Positions 1 to 10,494 of a stretch of 64,000 nucleotides of DNA are shown piece after piece. A model generated the notes under the pieces. That model made no database searches, was not told where the DNA came from, and was given only the letters and a program-made list of their open reading frames with translations. A program made the translations under genes and the position numbers. This stretch comes from Portulaca oleracea (taxonomy: Eukaryota > Streptophyta > Magnoliopsida > Caryophyllales > Portulacaceae), in the NCBI GenBank assembly GCA_029582165.1, contig CM055881.1:16263094-16327093 (forward strand), given 5' to 3'. The number at the start of each line of letters is the position of its first letter. Position 1 is the first letter of the stretch.

Positions 1-713
1 AATTTCGTGAAATTAATTAAACTTCTCCCTGCTCTTTTCATTTCAAGTTCGATTTTAGTAGAGTCAGTTTTTAAAAAGGCAGATTCGAGAGTTCATTTAA
101 TTCTCGGATTCGTAACCTTACCCCCGAACTTAGAATTCGGGTTCGTAGACCGAAGTTATTTTTATCATTTTATGCATGGTTTGTCGGTTTCTTTAAATCG
201 GATGACGACTCTTTCTCTTTTATATACCCATTTAATTATTAAAAATACACGTTATTATTAAAAAAATATTTGCCAATGGTTTTACATTATATTTCATAAA
301 TTAAGGAATCAGCCAAGAGAAAAGGGACTAGAAAATGATAAAGGACAACTGACCTTTATCATTTTCTGCCTATTTTTTCTCTTGGGCCGAGGACAGACAG
401 GCCCATTCCTAGAATTGTTAAAGGCCGCATAGCCTTTAACTCTTCTAGATGGTGTTGTCTTTCCTCTTCGGCCCAAGGTTTATGAATGATTAAATGTAAA
501 CCAGTAGTGAAATATTTTTTGTATAATTTCGAGTATTTTTGTAATATAAATAGGTGTATAAATGAATAAAGTTTCATCACCCCGAAAATGAATTTCGAAA
601 ATAAAAATATCTTTATTTAAGGATTAAGCAACGTTAGTTGGCTCCCGATCACCTAAGTAGTGCATCCGAAGACCAATTTCCCCTTAACGGGAGACGATTT
701 TCCGGGACCTACA
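1..713 (+). mobile_element. Tat-type LTR, 3' part (left end outside window)
   Basis: This stretch is homologous to 28075-28723, to the end of the LTR at 52344-53547, and to the reverse complement of 12136-12860. The shared blocks are the stretch near 60-150 that leads into the acidic-looking repeat of 'ctcggattcgtaacc' type, the block ending in 'tccttatttaaggatt' type sequence, and the terminal 'cctaca'. The LTR end is placed at 713, where the terminal TACA stops. No primer-binding site follows, so this is a 3' LTR or a solo LTR. It abuts the minus-strand Athila-like element. The short ORFs in it are not credible genes. Confidence 0.8.
331..366. repeat. Perfect 14-bp-stem hairpin in Tat LTR
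   Basis: GAAAATGATAAAGG at 331-344 is the exact reverse complement of 353-366, with an 8-nt loop. A weaker second dyad follows at about 418-440 (TTAAAGGC / GCCTTTAA). Related LTR copies carry stems at the same place but with different sequence (12389-12428, 12470-12505, 28421-28446). Confidence 0.85.
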
Positions 714-1110
714 GTAACGTGCGACAATTTTCACTTACCTGATTGTTGCTGGAAGAGGCGCTGCCAGCGTTTTGTGGGCGTTGCCAGCATTGTTCTACCT
801 GACAAAAATAGTTCGATTTTTCCCAAATATTGCTTTACTTATCCCTTTTTTCCTTGTTTCCTTTTGCTTCTTCTACAATTTGGCATGCCTTAAATCCCAA
901 CAAACATCTACTCACTGAAAAATCATTAGGTTAGAAAGTCAAAATTCAAAAAGAACCAAAAATTAAACCTAAATTTCTTCTTTTCTCTGCACAATTAAGA
1001 AAAATATTAACGAAATAACAAGGTAAAAATTACTTAAGAGATCAAAATTGAAAGAATAACAAAACAAAAAAAGTAGGGAGGAATAGATAATACAAGAGTG
1101 ATGTACCCTC
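714..1110 (-). repeat. 3' internal segment, copy 1 (pairs with 6541-6931)
   Basis: About 390 bp closely matches 6541-6931, including the shared 'cgacaattttcacttacctgatt' type opening, the 'gctgccagc' motif pair and the AT-rich stretch ending in 'gatgtaccct'. Both copies lie in the same orientation, one on each side of the LTR-gag block. This fits a tandem arrangement of two element copies. No coding capacity is seen. Confidence 0.75.
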
Positions 1111-1155
1111 CCCGTGGTGCTTTGTTTAACGTCATTAGCTCGACGTTATTGATAC

Positions 1156-1958
1156 CTAATCATCGGTGTCCTTGATTCGTTCTTGAATTGATTTTAGAAC
1201 TGGATCACCATCATCTTGAATCTTTTCATTTGCTTGTTTGGAACTTTCTTGCTTAATTATTTGTACCTCATACTCTATCATTGACTTTCCTAGCTCGATA
1301 ACCATCGTTGCTTTCTTCATGTCCATCTTGCAATTCACAGTTGAAATGAAGGAACTTCCTAGGATAATCTGCGGTGCAGGATCTTTTCCCGTGTCTAGAA
1401 CCATGAAGCCTATTGGCACCAAGTGTTCTCCATCTTAAGAGGGACATTATGTAGGATTCCTAGGGGTTGCCTGAGGGTCTTATATTCTAATCGAAGAGTC
1501 GCGCTAGTCACTCTTAAATTACTATGGTCCACTTTCGCTAGGTAGGACTTCGGAAAGACATTTACCCCAGACCCTGTGTCACATAGAGCATATTCAATTG
1601 GCCTACCATCTAACTGACAAGGGATCTTGAAACTCCCCGGGTCTCCCTTTTTAGGCATAACTGAGTGTGTTATGGTTCCCTCACTTCGGTTGGGCTCGAG
1701 GTCTACCTTGGCTACTCTAGGTGTAGAAGATTCTTCTAAAGTTTCATACCTAGGGTCCTGTTCCTCACAATCTATAGCATTGCATTGGTTTCCCAGGTTT
1801 GGGACAGGTTGAGGGGGTAGGCTAGTAGCGGGAGTTGCTGAGTTAGCGATTTGATTTTCTAGAATTTTATTATGTGTTGCTAAATCCTCTACTTTTTGCA
1901 TTAAATTCTTTATCACCCCATCTTGCTTTTGTTGCCCTGCTATAAGACTTTCCATCAA
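1156..1958 (-). pseudogene. Athila-like retroviral-type aspartic protease (frameshifted)
   Basis: The minus-strand reading runs from a glutamine/asparagine-rich linker at 1958 into a protease domain. The active-site motif is CDTGSGVN (D-T-G, near 1575). It follows a 'DPGSFKIPCQ' strand typical of Athila-type protease domains. The flap and the second conserved strand (PQIILGSSF) lie near 1345-1375. A one-base frameshift near 1415 separates the active-site half (1410-1958) from the C-terminal half (1156-1422). In an intact element this enzyme would cleave the Gag-Pol polyprotein. No RT follows downstream, so the element would depend on enzymes from other copies. Confidence 0.7.
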
Positions 1959-2785
1959 GGTTTCTAGATTTGACTTTTGAGGCGGACCCTGTGGTGGTGG
2001 TCTCTGGAATCCTGGGGGTACATATTTTTGTCCTTGTCCTTGAAGAGGACCAGTCGGTTAGTTATTCTTGTCAGAAAAGTTTGGGTGGTTTCTAAGTCCA
2101 GGATGATAGGTATTGGAATTCATATCGTAATTTTGCCTTTGGTTTCCAACATAGTTGGCTTGCTAGACCTGTTCATTACCAACTCCACTGGAGGGACAAG
2201 TGAAAGTCTCATGCTCGGTCGACTGACAAGTATTACATGTCAGAGGGTTTGAAAGTGAGCTCCAACGGTGCATCTTCTGCGTCAATGTATCAAGCTTAGA
2301 TGATAATAAAGAAATAGCATCAACATTCAACTTACCTCCTGCTCTGTGGCGGGGTTTGGACCATTGATACGAATCGTTCGCCAATTGCTCGATCAAGTTC
2401 GTAAGTTGGGGCACAGTCTTGTCCATAAGATCTCCTCTGGCTGCTAAGAGGATGCTTCCTCTCATCGACTCGTTTGCTCCACTGAAGAATGATTGGATTG
2501 GAACCCAAGGTTCAAATCCATGTTGAGGACATTGTCAGACAATGTCCTTAAATCTTTCCCAAGCATCATAAAGTGTCTCGTCAGGTTCTTGGGTGAAAGT
2601 TGAAATTTGATTCCTCAAGTTTGTAAGCTTGATAGGAGGAAAGTGTTTTGTCAAGAACATGCTGGCAAGTCCTACCAATGTCGTGATTGAATTGGGTTAG
2701 AGCGAATCAAGCCACTCCCATGCTTTGCCTTCTAAAGAAAACGAGAAGAGCCCCAGTTTAATAGCATCTTCCGAAACATTGTTAG
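1959..2785 (-). pseudogene. Athila-like gag, C-terminal part
   Basis: The minus strand reads the second half of the capsid-like retrotransposon gag domain. Recognisable pieces are a 'GKAWEWLDSL' type motif near 2720 and an 'EPDETLYDAWERFK' type motif near 2580. A zinc knuckle of CCHC type (C-x2-C-x4-H-x4-C, in CNTCQSTEHETFTC) lies near 2200-2245. At least two in-frame stops interrupt it. The N-terminal half resumes at 3911-4316, beyond the inserted LTR. Confidence 0.65.
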
Positions 2786-3905
2786 TGGAGAGGGACGCGC
2801 GCGGAAGCCTAAGGTCTAAACAAACATGTGGATGATGGAAATCCACCCATAGAACTCATAAACACTATGAACCAATTTTTAGGGTTTTTGGATTAATGGA
2901 GATAAACATAAAATTAAAGGATATGGACAATGCTAAAGAGAGAAATCTCACCAAATTGAACTTAGACGTTCAAACACTTGCACAAGGATCTCCCACAAGC
3001 AAAGAGTATTGAATCACCCAAAAAATCTCACAAAGAGTGTAGGATAACCACCCACTCACAAAGAAGTGAAATCACAAAGCAACTTCCACCTAAAGGATTA
3101 GCTTCATTGATTAGGGTTTGAAAACCCACAATTACAACACTCTCCAATTGAGAGGATTTTTCTTGAGTCTAGCTCCTAAACATTCATCATCAAAAGCTAT
3201 TTTGAAAAACAAGCTAAAAGGGTATTTATACTAAACAGGAAATTAAACCCAAAACTAAGCAAAAAGACAAAACAGCACGCGCGTCGCAGGTGGAGGTCGC
3301 GGGGGCGAAGGCCCTCTGTCCCCCACAACATGTCACTTGCCGAGGCGTATCGCGGGCACGACAAGATGTGTCGTGGGCACGACAAGCTCCTGTGACAGGG
3401 GTGACAACCTTGTCGCGAGCGCGACAGTGTTTTGGGCAGCTTTTCCCTACCGGCTTCAAACGTGCATAACTTCTTCATCCGGACTCCCTTTTAGGCCCTT
3501 AAGATATCGATTGAAAGATCTCGCTGTGTACTTTAAGCTCCAAAATTTGAGACCCATAGGAGTTATATTGGGGTAGTTATGACCCAAAGAATGAAGGCAC
3601 GTCCATTCCAACAACCTACGTTGACCCGTTTGCGCTTATTCTTGCCGAAGGACTTCGAACCCTTTTAAAGGCTCGAAGTAGGTGCTGATGTGGACCCATA
3701 GCTCCACTCCTATGGTCCTGGGTCCCATTTGAAGTGGATGACACACCCGATGCCGATCAGCTCATGACTCCAGGGTCCCGGGTCCACCTTGAAATGGATC
3801 CCACCCACGACCATGAAGTCGTTTTGTTTGCTTTTCATGGAAAAGGTGCGGGAAGACTTGGTGTCCATGAAAAGTGAAACTCGGGCCTCATAACGATACA
3901 TTCCA
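2786..3905 (-). mobile_element. Solo LTR of the Reina-like family inserted in gag
   Basis: This 1120-bp LTR is bounded by TGGA and TCCA and flanked by GTTAG (2781-2785) and GTTGG (3906-3910), a 5-bp target duplication with one mismatch. Removing it joins the two gag halves in frame. The sequence is a diverged relative of the LTRs at 7285-8291 and 10495-11503, sharing the stretch from 'tatttatactaaaca' onward and the GC-rich dyads. It carries two perfect 6-bp-arm dyads at 3369-3384 and 3411-3426. Confidence 0.8.
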
Positions 3906-3910
3906 GTTGG

Positions 3911-4316
3911 CCTTGGAGGTGTCACAAGCTTGGCGAAAAAGTCGTAGATGTCGGTTTGGATCTTCGCTCAGCAACCCATGAAATCGTGCCTTGGACACCA
4001 AATAGAACAGCAACTGACGTAGCTCAAAATCGTTCGCTGCAACTGCAGGGACTGCAATAGCTAATTGAGGATTGGTGACATTAGGAGTCACATATGGCCT
4101 TGGTGTTCGTTGTTGTTCAGCCATCTCTTCTCCTTCTCCTTCGCTTTTAGCTTGCTCCTCTTCTTGTTCTTTTCGTAGTTCTTGTTGTTCTTGTTGTTCT
4201 TTCTCCAGTCTTACTCTCTTTCTTCTCTCCCGTAGAGTGCGTTCGATCTCGGTGTCGAATTCTAAAGAGAATTCTTTTTGGATATACCTGAACAAGACCA
4301 AAAATAAGAACACCAA
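3911..4316 (-). pseudogene. Athila-like gag, N-terminal part
   Basis: The minus-strand reading has a highly charged N-terminus (R/K/E/Q runs near 4140-4250, possibly coiled coil). It then enters the gag capsid domain with 'GLLSEDPNRHLRLFRQACDT' near 3920-3975, a typical Athila-type gag signature. The reading stops at the LTR insertion and continues at 2785. The true start cannot be fixed. The first 20 or so residues of the open frame are hydrophobic and probably lie upstream of the real start. The 5' LTR and primer site lie directly upstream (4397-4413). Confidence 0.65.
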
Positions 4317-4396
4317 GCATAATAAAGAAAAATAAAGGAAACAAATAACCTAGTCAACCAGAGTACTTTCGTTTAATGGCGGTTGGGGAAACAAAA

Positions 4397-4413
4397 CCCC
4401 GACAATGGCGCCA
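4397..4413 (-). other. Primer-binding site, tRNA-Asp type
   Basis: The minus-strand sequence TGGCGCCATTGTCGGGG is the Athila-type primer site. It differs by two bases from the one at 38692-38708. It lies 6 bp inside the LTR end at 4420. Confidence 0.8.
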
Positions 4414-4419
4414 AAAGCT

Positions 4420-5831
4420 TGATAGGCCTAAAACGTGTTTAGGTGTATACCGTAAGTGGACGGGTCTGGGTAGTATATAATTGTCGTTCTCTCAGGGATT
4501 TCTGTTCAACTACGCACTAAACTAGTTCACTGCAAAAGATGCTAGGTCAATCAAAGAGTTATTGGTAACGGTTCAGAAAACTAAACTGAGAAAGCATAAA
4601 TTTTGAGGGTTTTAACATATATTTAAAAGAGTTCAGGGGAGTCCACTCTATTCAATCAATTAATTAATCAACAATCCGATGTGGAGCGATAAAAGAATTT
4701 GGGGTCTACAATCTTTGTATGGCCTTTCACAGCAATCTTTCAATATGAAGTGAGTTACAGTGATTAGACTAAACACCTATTTTCATGGCTATTTAACCTA
4801 ATCAAAGATAAGAACTTATTGTAATTGACCCTAAGCAAGAAACCATTATTTCTAACTGTTTTCTAGCCTAGTCAATCTTCGTCTTTCCATTTCAAAATAC
4901 AAACTTTCGTTCTGAGATCATGAATCTAAACCAAGCAAAAGGTGGTTAACCAATTTACTATGACATACAAATTACGAAGATTAAACGATTAATAAAAACT
5001 TCACACCGATATTGTATTCAAAATCAATCGAAGGACATCGAGTTTATCCCCCAAACAAAGGTACTTCGCTACTCATAATACTAGAAATTAACATCATACA
5101 AACTGAATTAAAACTTAAAAGCATAAAGAAAATAGAAGTAATTGAGTGTTTGAAGTGGCGGAATCGATCTCTTTGTGTCACCCGAATCGATCTTCTTCTT
5201 CTCTTCAATCACTTTACAATAATATAAAAACTATTAACAATCCAAAGAACTAAACTTTTATGAAAAAAACTCTCTGAAAATATACTCTAAAAACTTGCTC
5301 TCTCGATAATTGGATGTGTCCTTAAACGGTCGGCTGAGAAAGCCTTTTATAAGGCTCGACTAGGGCGCCAGGCGCTGGCAACGTCCCAAGAGGCGCTGGC
5401 AGCGTCTGGCTCAAAAAGTAACTTCTCCGTGTCCGCACGCTGGGAGCGTGTTGCAAAACTCCGACAGCGTTCAAGCTTTTCTTCCACGTACAAAATCTCT
5501 ATCAGGGGCGCTGGCAGCGTTCGGAGGGTGCTGGCAGCGTTTGTGTTGTCTGCCCAATATTTGGGTCGGGCCTTGCAGCTTTGGGCCATTCCTTCCTTCA
5601 CTTTCCTTCTCCTTCAACTTTCTTTTTAATTTCTTCTCATTTTTCTCCCTTTTTCCTCTAAATCTTCATACTTTTTGGTATATTTTCAATGATGCCTACA
5701 AAATGTACCAATCTCACAAGCAAGTAAAGAAATCCCAGAAATTGGTATAAAAACATGGAATTCCAGGTATAAAAAAACATGAAATACATGTGTTTGAGCC
5801 CTAAAAATTACTATAAAATAATCCCTTATCA
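4420..5831 (-). mobile_element. LTR of the minus-strand Athila-like element
   Basis: The 1412-bp LTR has termini TGATA and TATCA (5-bp inverted ends). The minus-strand polypurine tract (rc of 'aatccccccatgcttat') adjoins at 5832 and the primer site adjoins at 4413. It therefore serves as the 3' LTR of one copy and the 5' LTR of the next. Between about 5360 and 5545 it carries several copies of a GCGCTGGCAGCG motif, which contains a CGCTG/CAGCG dyad. The same motif recurs near 745-790 and 6580-6610 in the internal repeats. Confidence 0.75.
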
Positions 5832-6931
5832 AATCCCCCCATGCTTATATCTTGCTTGTCCCCAAGCAAGTCAGAATTATAAACATGAGAAAGGGCTCAA
5901 ATCGGAAAAATGGGACTTACGAAGATAGAGAAGTGACAAGAGTTTTCGATAGGGTTTAAAAGAACGAAATTAAACACCCCCTCAGGCTAACCAATCAAAC
6001 ACATCAGTTCAACAAGAAAACACCAAGGTCAATATGGAAAGAACAAAAATCAGTTCAAAATAGATAAGATGAAGCTTTCGAAACCAAAGGAAGAGAACAA
6101 GTACTTCAAATGCACAAATCCACCGACAGTCTTAAGAAATATGCAAATATGTGCAGTTAGTTATGGACGTAAGCCAGTCAAAAGAGCAAACCTCACTTTA
6201 GGATAAGATATGAACACTCAAACACTCAAATTTGAATATATGTGGGTTTTTCTCATACTTAGACCAAAAGAAACAATCTAACATGAGCGTGGTAAGAATC
6301 TCACTCTCCACTGCTGGTATACAATGCACAAGTGACAATCAAGAGGACCTTTTGGGATTGTAATGAGGCTTAGGCTAGGGGAAAGGAGTTGTAAAATTTA
6401 GGTATGAGAAGTTAAAGAGCCATGCTTGGATTGAATTTCAACAAAGAACTTCTCTCAATCTCACCTTCTTTCTTAATTTGTGCAAGGAACTCACTTTTCT
6501 CCCTCATTGATATCAAACACCTCATCCAGCATTACAACCAGAGCGACAATTTTCACTTACCTGATTGCTGTTGGAAGTGGCGCTGCCAGCATTTTTGGGC
6601 GCTGCCAACGTTTTTCTACCTGACAATAATAGTTCCATTTTCCCCTAATTTTGCTTTACTTATCCCCTTTTTCCTTGTTTCCTTTTGCTTCTTCTACACA
6701 TTGGCATGCCTTAAATCCCTACAAACATCCACTCAAACAAAAATCATTAGGTTAGAAAGTAAATCTTCGAAAAGAACCGAAAATTTCACCTTAATTTCTT
6801 CTTTTCTCTGCACAATAAAGAAAAATATTAACGAAATAACAAGATAAAAATTACTTAAGAGATAGAAATTGAAAGAAATAACAAAATAAAAAAAGTGGGG
6901 AGGAATAGATAATAGAAGAGTGATGTACCCT
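5832..6931 (-). mobile_element. 3' internal end of the upstream Athila-like copy
   Basis: Polypurine tract at about 5832-5850 (minus strand), then about 700 bp without a credible ORF, then the 6541-6931 repeat. No env-like ORF can be read. The segment is cut at 6931 by a Tat LTR start. Confidence 0.55.
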
Positions 6932-7284
6932 TGTAGACACCAGAATTTTGACACACATAAATGGTATAAAGATCAAAGCGAAGAAAGAGAAGAAAACCGA
7001 TAAATATTTGCATTTACATATACTTTTATCCACCTAAGACCACATGCATGATCACATGTGAGCTTACCTAGCTACATGTACATTTTTTTATATAAAAATG
7101 AAGCCATGCAAGTCCTATGAGCTAAAGCCAGAGGTCGTGAGATCAAATCCTCACAAAAAAACACTCAAAACAACTCTCAAAAGCTAAATGCAATTGCTAC
7201 TTCCGTCCAGAATGAACCTCACATTCCGTAGGCGGTCTATCTTCACACTATCATCGTCCATGCATGCGTGGACGAGAGGAGATG
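6932..7284 (+). mobile_element. Tat-type LTR, 5' head fragment
   Basis: The segment starts with TGTAGACACC, the same terminus as the Tat LTRs at 27047 and 34036. It is not preceded by a polypurine tract, so it is a 5' or solo LTR start inserted into the Athila-like element. It is cut at 7284 by the Reina-like array. A tRNA-like B-box stretch near 7130-7165 was noted but is not convincing. Confidence 0.55.
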
Positions 7285-8291
7285 TGGAGCGTTACCGATC
7301 GCATAGAGGGAGATTGATTAGCTTGAGTTGATAAATGAAGAACAATCGACCAAAAGTTTGAGCACCCAAAGGAAGGATATGACCTTGTGGCAAGGTAATC
7401 TACAAACCAAGGCCTAACACCCCACCAAGATTATCATAGAGGATAAACCACCAAATAATATATAAAGGAATGACTTGAAACACCAACAAATTACTTGGAT
7501 AAAGTAATCAAGATTTGAGGAAAACTTAAGGCAACCCTAATACATACCAAAGCATAACATCAATATTCAGCAAAGCCTCCCTTTGGGAAATGGGAAAACA
7601 AGCTATTTATACTAAACAAAATTTAGGTTAAAACTAAGCAAAATAAACGAAACAAAGACGCTGGCGTGTGGTGGAGTCGGGCGTATTCGGTAGGTCGCGG
7701 GCGCGAAGGCCCTCTGTCCGCCACTACATGTCGCTTACCGAGGCGTGTCGCGGGCGCTACGGGATGGGTCGCAGGCGCAAAAGACTCCTGTCACGGGCGT
7801 GACAGACTCGTTGCGGGCGCGACAATGTTCTGGGCAACTTTTCCCTGCCGACTTCAAACGCGCATAACTTCTTCATCCAGACTTCGTTTTAGACCCGTAA
7901 GATATCGATGGAAAGCTCTCGGTGTGTACGTTAAGCTCCAAAAATTTGAGATCCATCGGAGTTATATTGGGGGACAATGAACGCACGTCCATTCCAACAA
8001 CCCACATTGACCTGTTTGCGCTTATTCTTGCCGAAGGACTTTGAACCCTTTTAGAGGCCCGAAGTAGGTCCCGATGAGGACCCGTAGCTCCACTCCGATT
8101 GTGCGGGATCCCATTTGAAGTGGATACCGCACCCGGGGATGACCCGAATACGACTCCAAGGGCCCGGGTCCACCTTGAAATAGACTTTACACCCGATCTT
8201 GGAGTTGTTTCACTCGTGTTCTCGGGAGGGGGTGTGGACAAATTTGAAGGCCATGGATTTTGGGGATCGGGACCCATCCCGATACGCTCCA
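7285..8291 (-). mobile_element. Reina-like LTR (first copy)
   Basis: The 1007-bp LTR has termini TGGAGCG and CGCTCCA (7-bp perfect inverted ends). It is about as long as, and nearly identical to, 10495-11503. On the minus strand it lies downstream of a purine-rich tract (rc of 8292-8312), so it is the 3' LTR of the element whose body is 8292-10494. It contains GC-rich dyads, among them TGTCAC-GGGC-GTGACA at 7789-7804. Confidence 0.85.
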
Positions 8292-8779
8292 TACTCTCCT
8301 TCTTAAAAAAGAGTTGCCCTCAACTCTTGGGAGTTAAAACAAAGGCACTTCCCATTGCTCGGCCACCCGTTGCTTGAACCCTCCAACACACCTATGAACT
8401 CCACCTTGCTTGAAGAAGTAGGAATTCTTGAAGAGGCTTAGGGGTGAAGGACAAAGGACGGAAGGAGGAAATAGTTTTGGAGTTAGGGAACGCTCAACTT
8501 CACTTAGCTTGCCACTCGGTAAAGACAAAGCTATGGATCGCTTGCCCTCACCAAGAGCACACTCATCCCGTGTTTCGCTCGATAGGAGGTTCCTAAACTC
8601 ACTTCCCACCCAAGGTTTGATTTGATGTGGGGCTAAGGGATTCAAACAACCACATTCAAGCAAATGACCTTCTTTCAACGTACACTCCTACAAATATTGC
8701 AACTCAAACTTCCGATAACACTCATTCAACAACAAATCCTTGAATAACCAATGTGGACCAAACAACATGTATGACCCAC

Positions 8780-10142
8780 TCAAAGAGTTATATCACAACA
8801 ACCAACATGCAAGCTATATTCATTGATTGACGACACAAATGATGAGCTCATTAATGTTGGTTGAACTTGAATCATGGCTTCATCAAACCCAAACTTGTCA
8901 CTAAACACCAAATGAACACTAAGATTCATAGTATGCCACTCAAAATATAGAGACTTTTCCATCATGGAGATCACATACTCATCATACAACTTATCACGCC
9001 AACAAACATCATCAAATAACCAATATCTTGCAAAAATCATGCACGACTCACCCAAGAACTTTATATTGTAACATCCAACATCCAAGCATGAGTCAATGAA
9101 TTTCATAGGTGGGTTTGTAGTTACCTCATTCTTCTCAATAGGGAGGTCAAAAGTAGTCAAGCCATAAGAGATTATGGAGTCAACTCTTTTGTCGCTAGGC
9201 TCAACAATTAGTGGAGGTGAGATGAATGAAGGTGCTTCTTCTTGGGGTTCTTTAACAAGGATGAGAGGAAGCACAAGGTTGACGTTCGCATCCTCCTCTT
9301 GGCTTGGAACATTATCAATCTCACTATGTACACCAAGAAGCTCAAGAGTTTCCCCTTCATTGGTCACAAGGACATTAACCCCGTTCATGGAAATTTCTTT
9401 TTCCTCAACCGTCTCGTGGCATGGAGCTTCAACAATAGCTTCGGAAGTCTCACAAGGTGCAATGGAAGCTCCCTCCTTGGGCATGTGATCGACCTTTGCT
9501 TGCTTAACTTCTCCATGCCCATCAAGTGATGAAATGGACTCATGGTGGACCTCTCGCTTGTAAGTGTTTGGCAAGAATCGTCGATTCATCAATCTCTTAA
9601 GCCGTGCCCATGAAGTGACCTTTGCTCGACCCTCTTTAGCTCGCCGTGCCTTGACATTCTCAAACCAAATGGATGCAACCTCGGTGAGTTTTGATCGAGC
9701 AACCTAGAAGGCATGTTCATCGTCATACCCCTTTATTTTCAAAATTCCTCTCCAAGATTTGGACCCATTCAAGATAGTCTTCCGGGCTGGTGAAGCCATT
9801 GAATTCCGGAAGTTTGGCCTCGATACCATAGTATTCATTCTGCGGAGGCTTCTCAACCGCTTCTCATCGATGATGACGTCGAAAGGAGCCTCTATCATCG
9901 TCACTCGACTCGTAGGAGTGAGGAGGACAGATGAGACTTCGTGCGGGTCTCCGACGTTCATCTCGGGGTGGAGCTTGACGCTCTAGGGCAAGGTTGTCCA
10001 ACCGCGACATCATGGCATTACGGTTGCGATCAATGGTGGAGAATCGGTTCTCATAAGAGGAGATTCGGTTCTCGATAACTTGAACTCGAGAACTTCTGCG
10101 TTGGCTTGATTCCTCTCGATTAGGATTATTTTCACTATCCAC
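8780..10142 (-). pseudogene. Chromovirus-type gag with long acidic C-terminal extension (broken)
   Basis: On the minus strand, an Arg/Ser-rich N-terminus (10142 down to about 9870) is followed by a capsid-type gag core. Recognisable pieces are 'KLPEFNGFTSPEDYLEWVQ' near 9770-9830, 'ASIWFENVKARRAKEG' near 9625-9680 and 'RFLPNTYKREVHH' near 9550-9590. One stop (TGA near 9880), one frameshift near 9715 and one TAG near 9700 break the frame. The frame then stays open for about 270 codons of acidic, low-complexity and unrecognised sequence to 8780, with no zinc knuckle and no pol. The C-terminal extension also lies beyond the second LTR (11725-12135). I do not know its function. Confidence 0.6.
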
Positions 10143-10480
10143 ATCGAAGGAAGGGTAAGGGACGGATTGTGTTTGAGTTGTTTCTGTGGAATTTGGGGGT
10201 TTTCTTGTAGTTGGCTAGTGTTTGGCTAAGGGTTCTTTGTGTTTTTCTCACTTGAGCATTTTATCGAACACCTTGCAGGCATTAAGTTCCAACTTCACCT
10301 CAAAGCTCCAATATGCATCAAAAATCAACAAACACAATAGCAATAACAACTTCTCCAACACACTTGGAGGCACAAGGGATGGGGAACACCAATATTTACA
10401 TTCAAAATACCAAACTCCAATAATAGCGAACAAACTAGCAAGAACAATGGAAAAAACTCAAGCTAGATGAAAAACCTTGA

Positions 10481-10492
10481 GCTCTGATACCA
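10481..10492 (-). other. Primer-binding site, initiator tRNA-Met type
   Basis: The minus-strand TGGTATCAGAGC lies two bases inside the LTR end at 10495. Confidence 0.85.
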
Positions 10493-10494
10493 AG

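Larger units (their letters stand above)
714..6931 (-). mobile_element. Athila-like gag-protease element, minus strand, rearranged
   Basis: Read on the minus strand, the order is: 3' internal sequence (6931 to 5832), polypurine tract, LTR (5831 to 4420), tRNA-Asp type primer site, gag, protease (to 1156), and again 3' internal sequence (1110 to 714). No RT or integrase is recognisable, so the copy is either non-autonomous or deleted. The LTR is flanked by a polypurine tract on its upstream side and a primer site on its downstream side. That arrangement means two elements share one LTR. A foreign solo LTR (2786-3905) interrupts gag. Confidence 0.7.
8292..10494 (-). mobile_element. Internal region of a non-autonomous Reina-like element
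   Basis: This 2.2-kb body lies between the two LTRs. It holds a broken gag-like ORF (8780-10142) and, at 10481-10492, the minus-strand primer site TGGTATCAGAGC, complementary to initiator tRNA-Met. Protease, RT and integrase are absent, so mobility would depend on a partner element. About 360 bp beside the polypurine tract (8292-8650) has no recognisable gene. Confidence 0.8.

Noticed and set aside
7105..7175. tRNA-like stretch (B-box like 'gagatcaaatcctc' after 'gctaaagcc')
   Set aside because: No matching A box or acceptor stem; the stretch is inside a Tat LTR head. A SINE or tRNA gene cannot be supported.
9174..9529. Plus-strand frames of 95-104 codons opposite the acidic gag extension
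   Set aside because: Shadows of the minus-strand gag-like frame; no motif.
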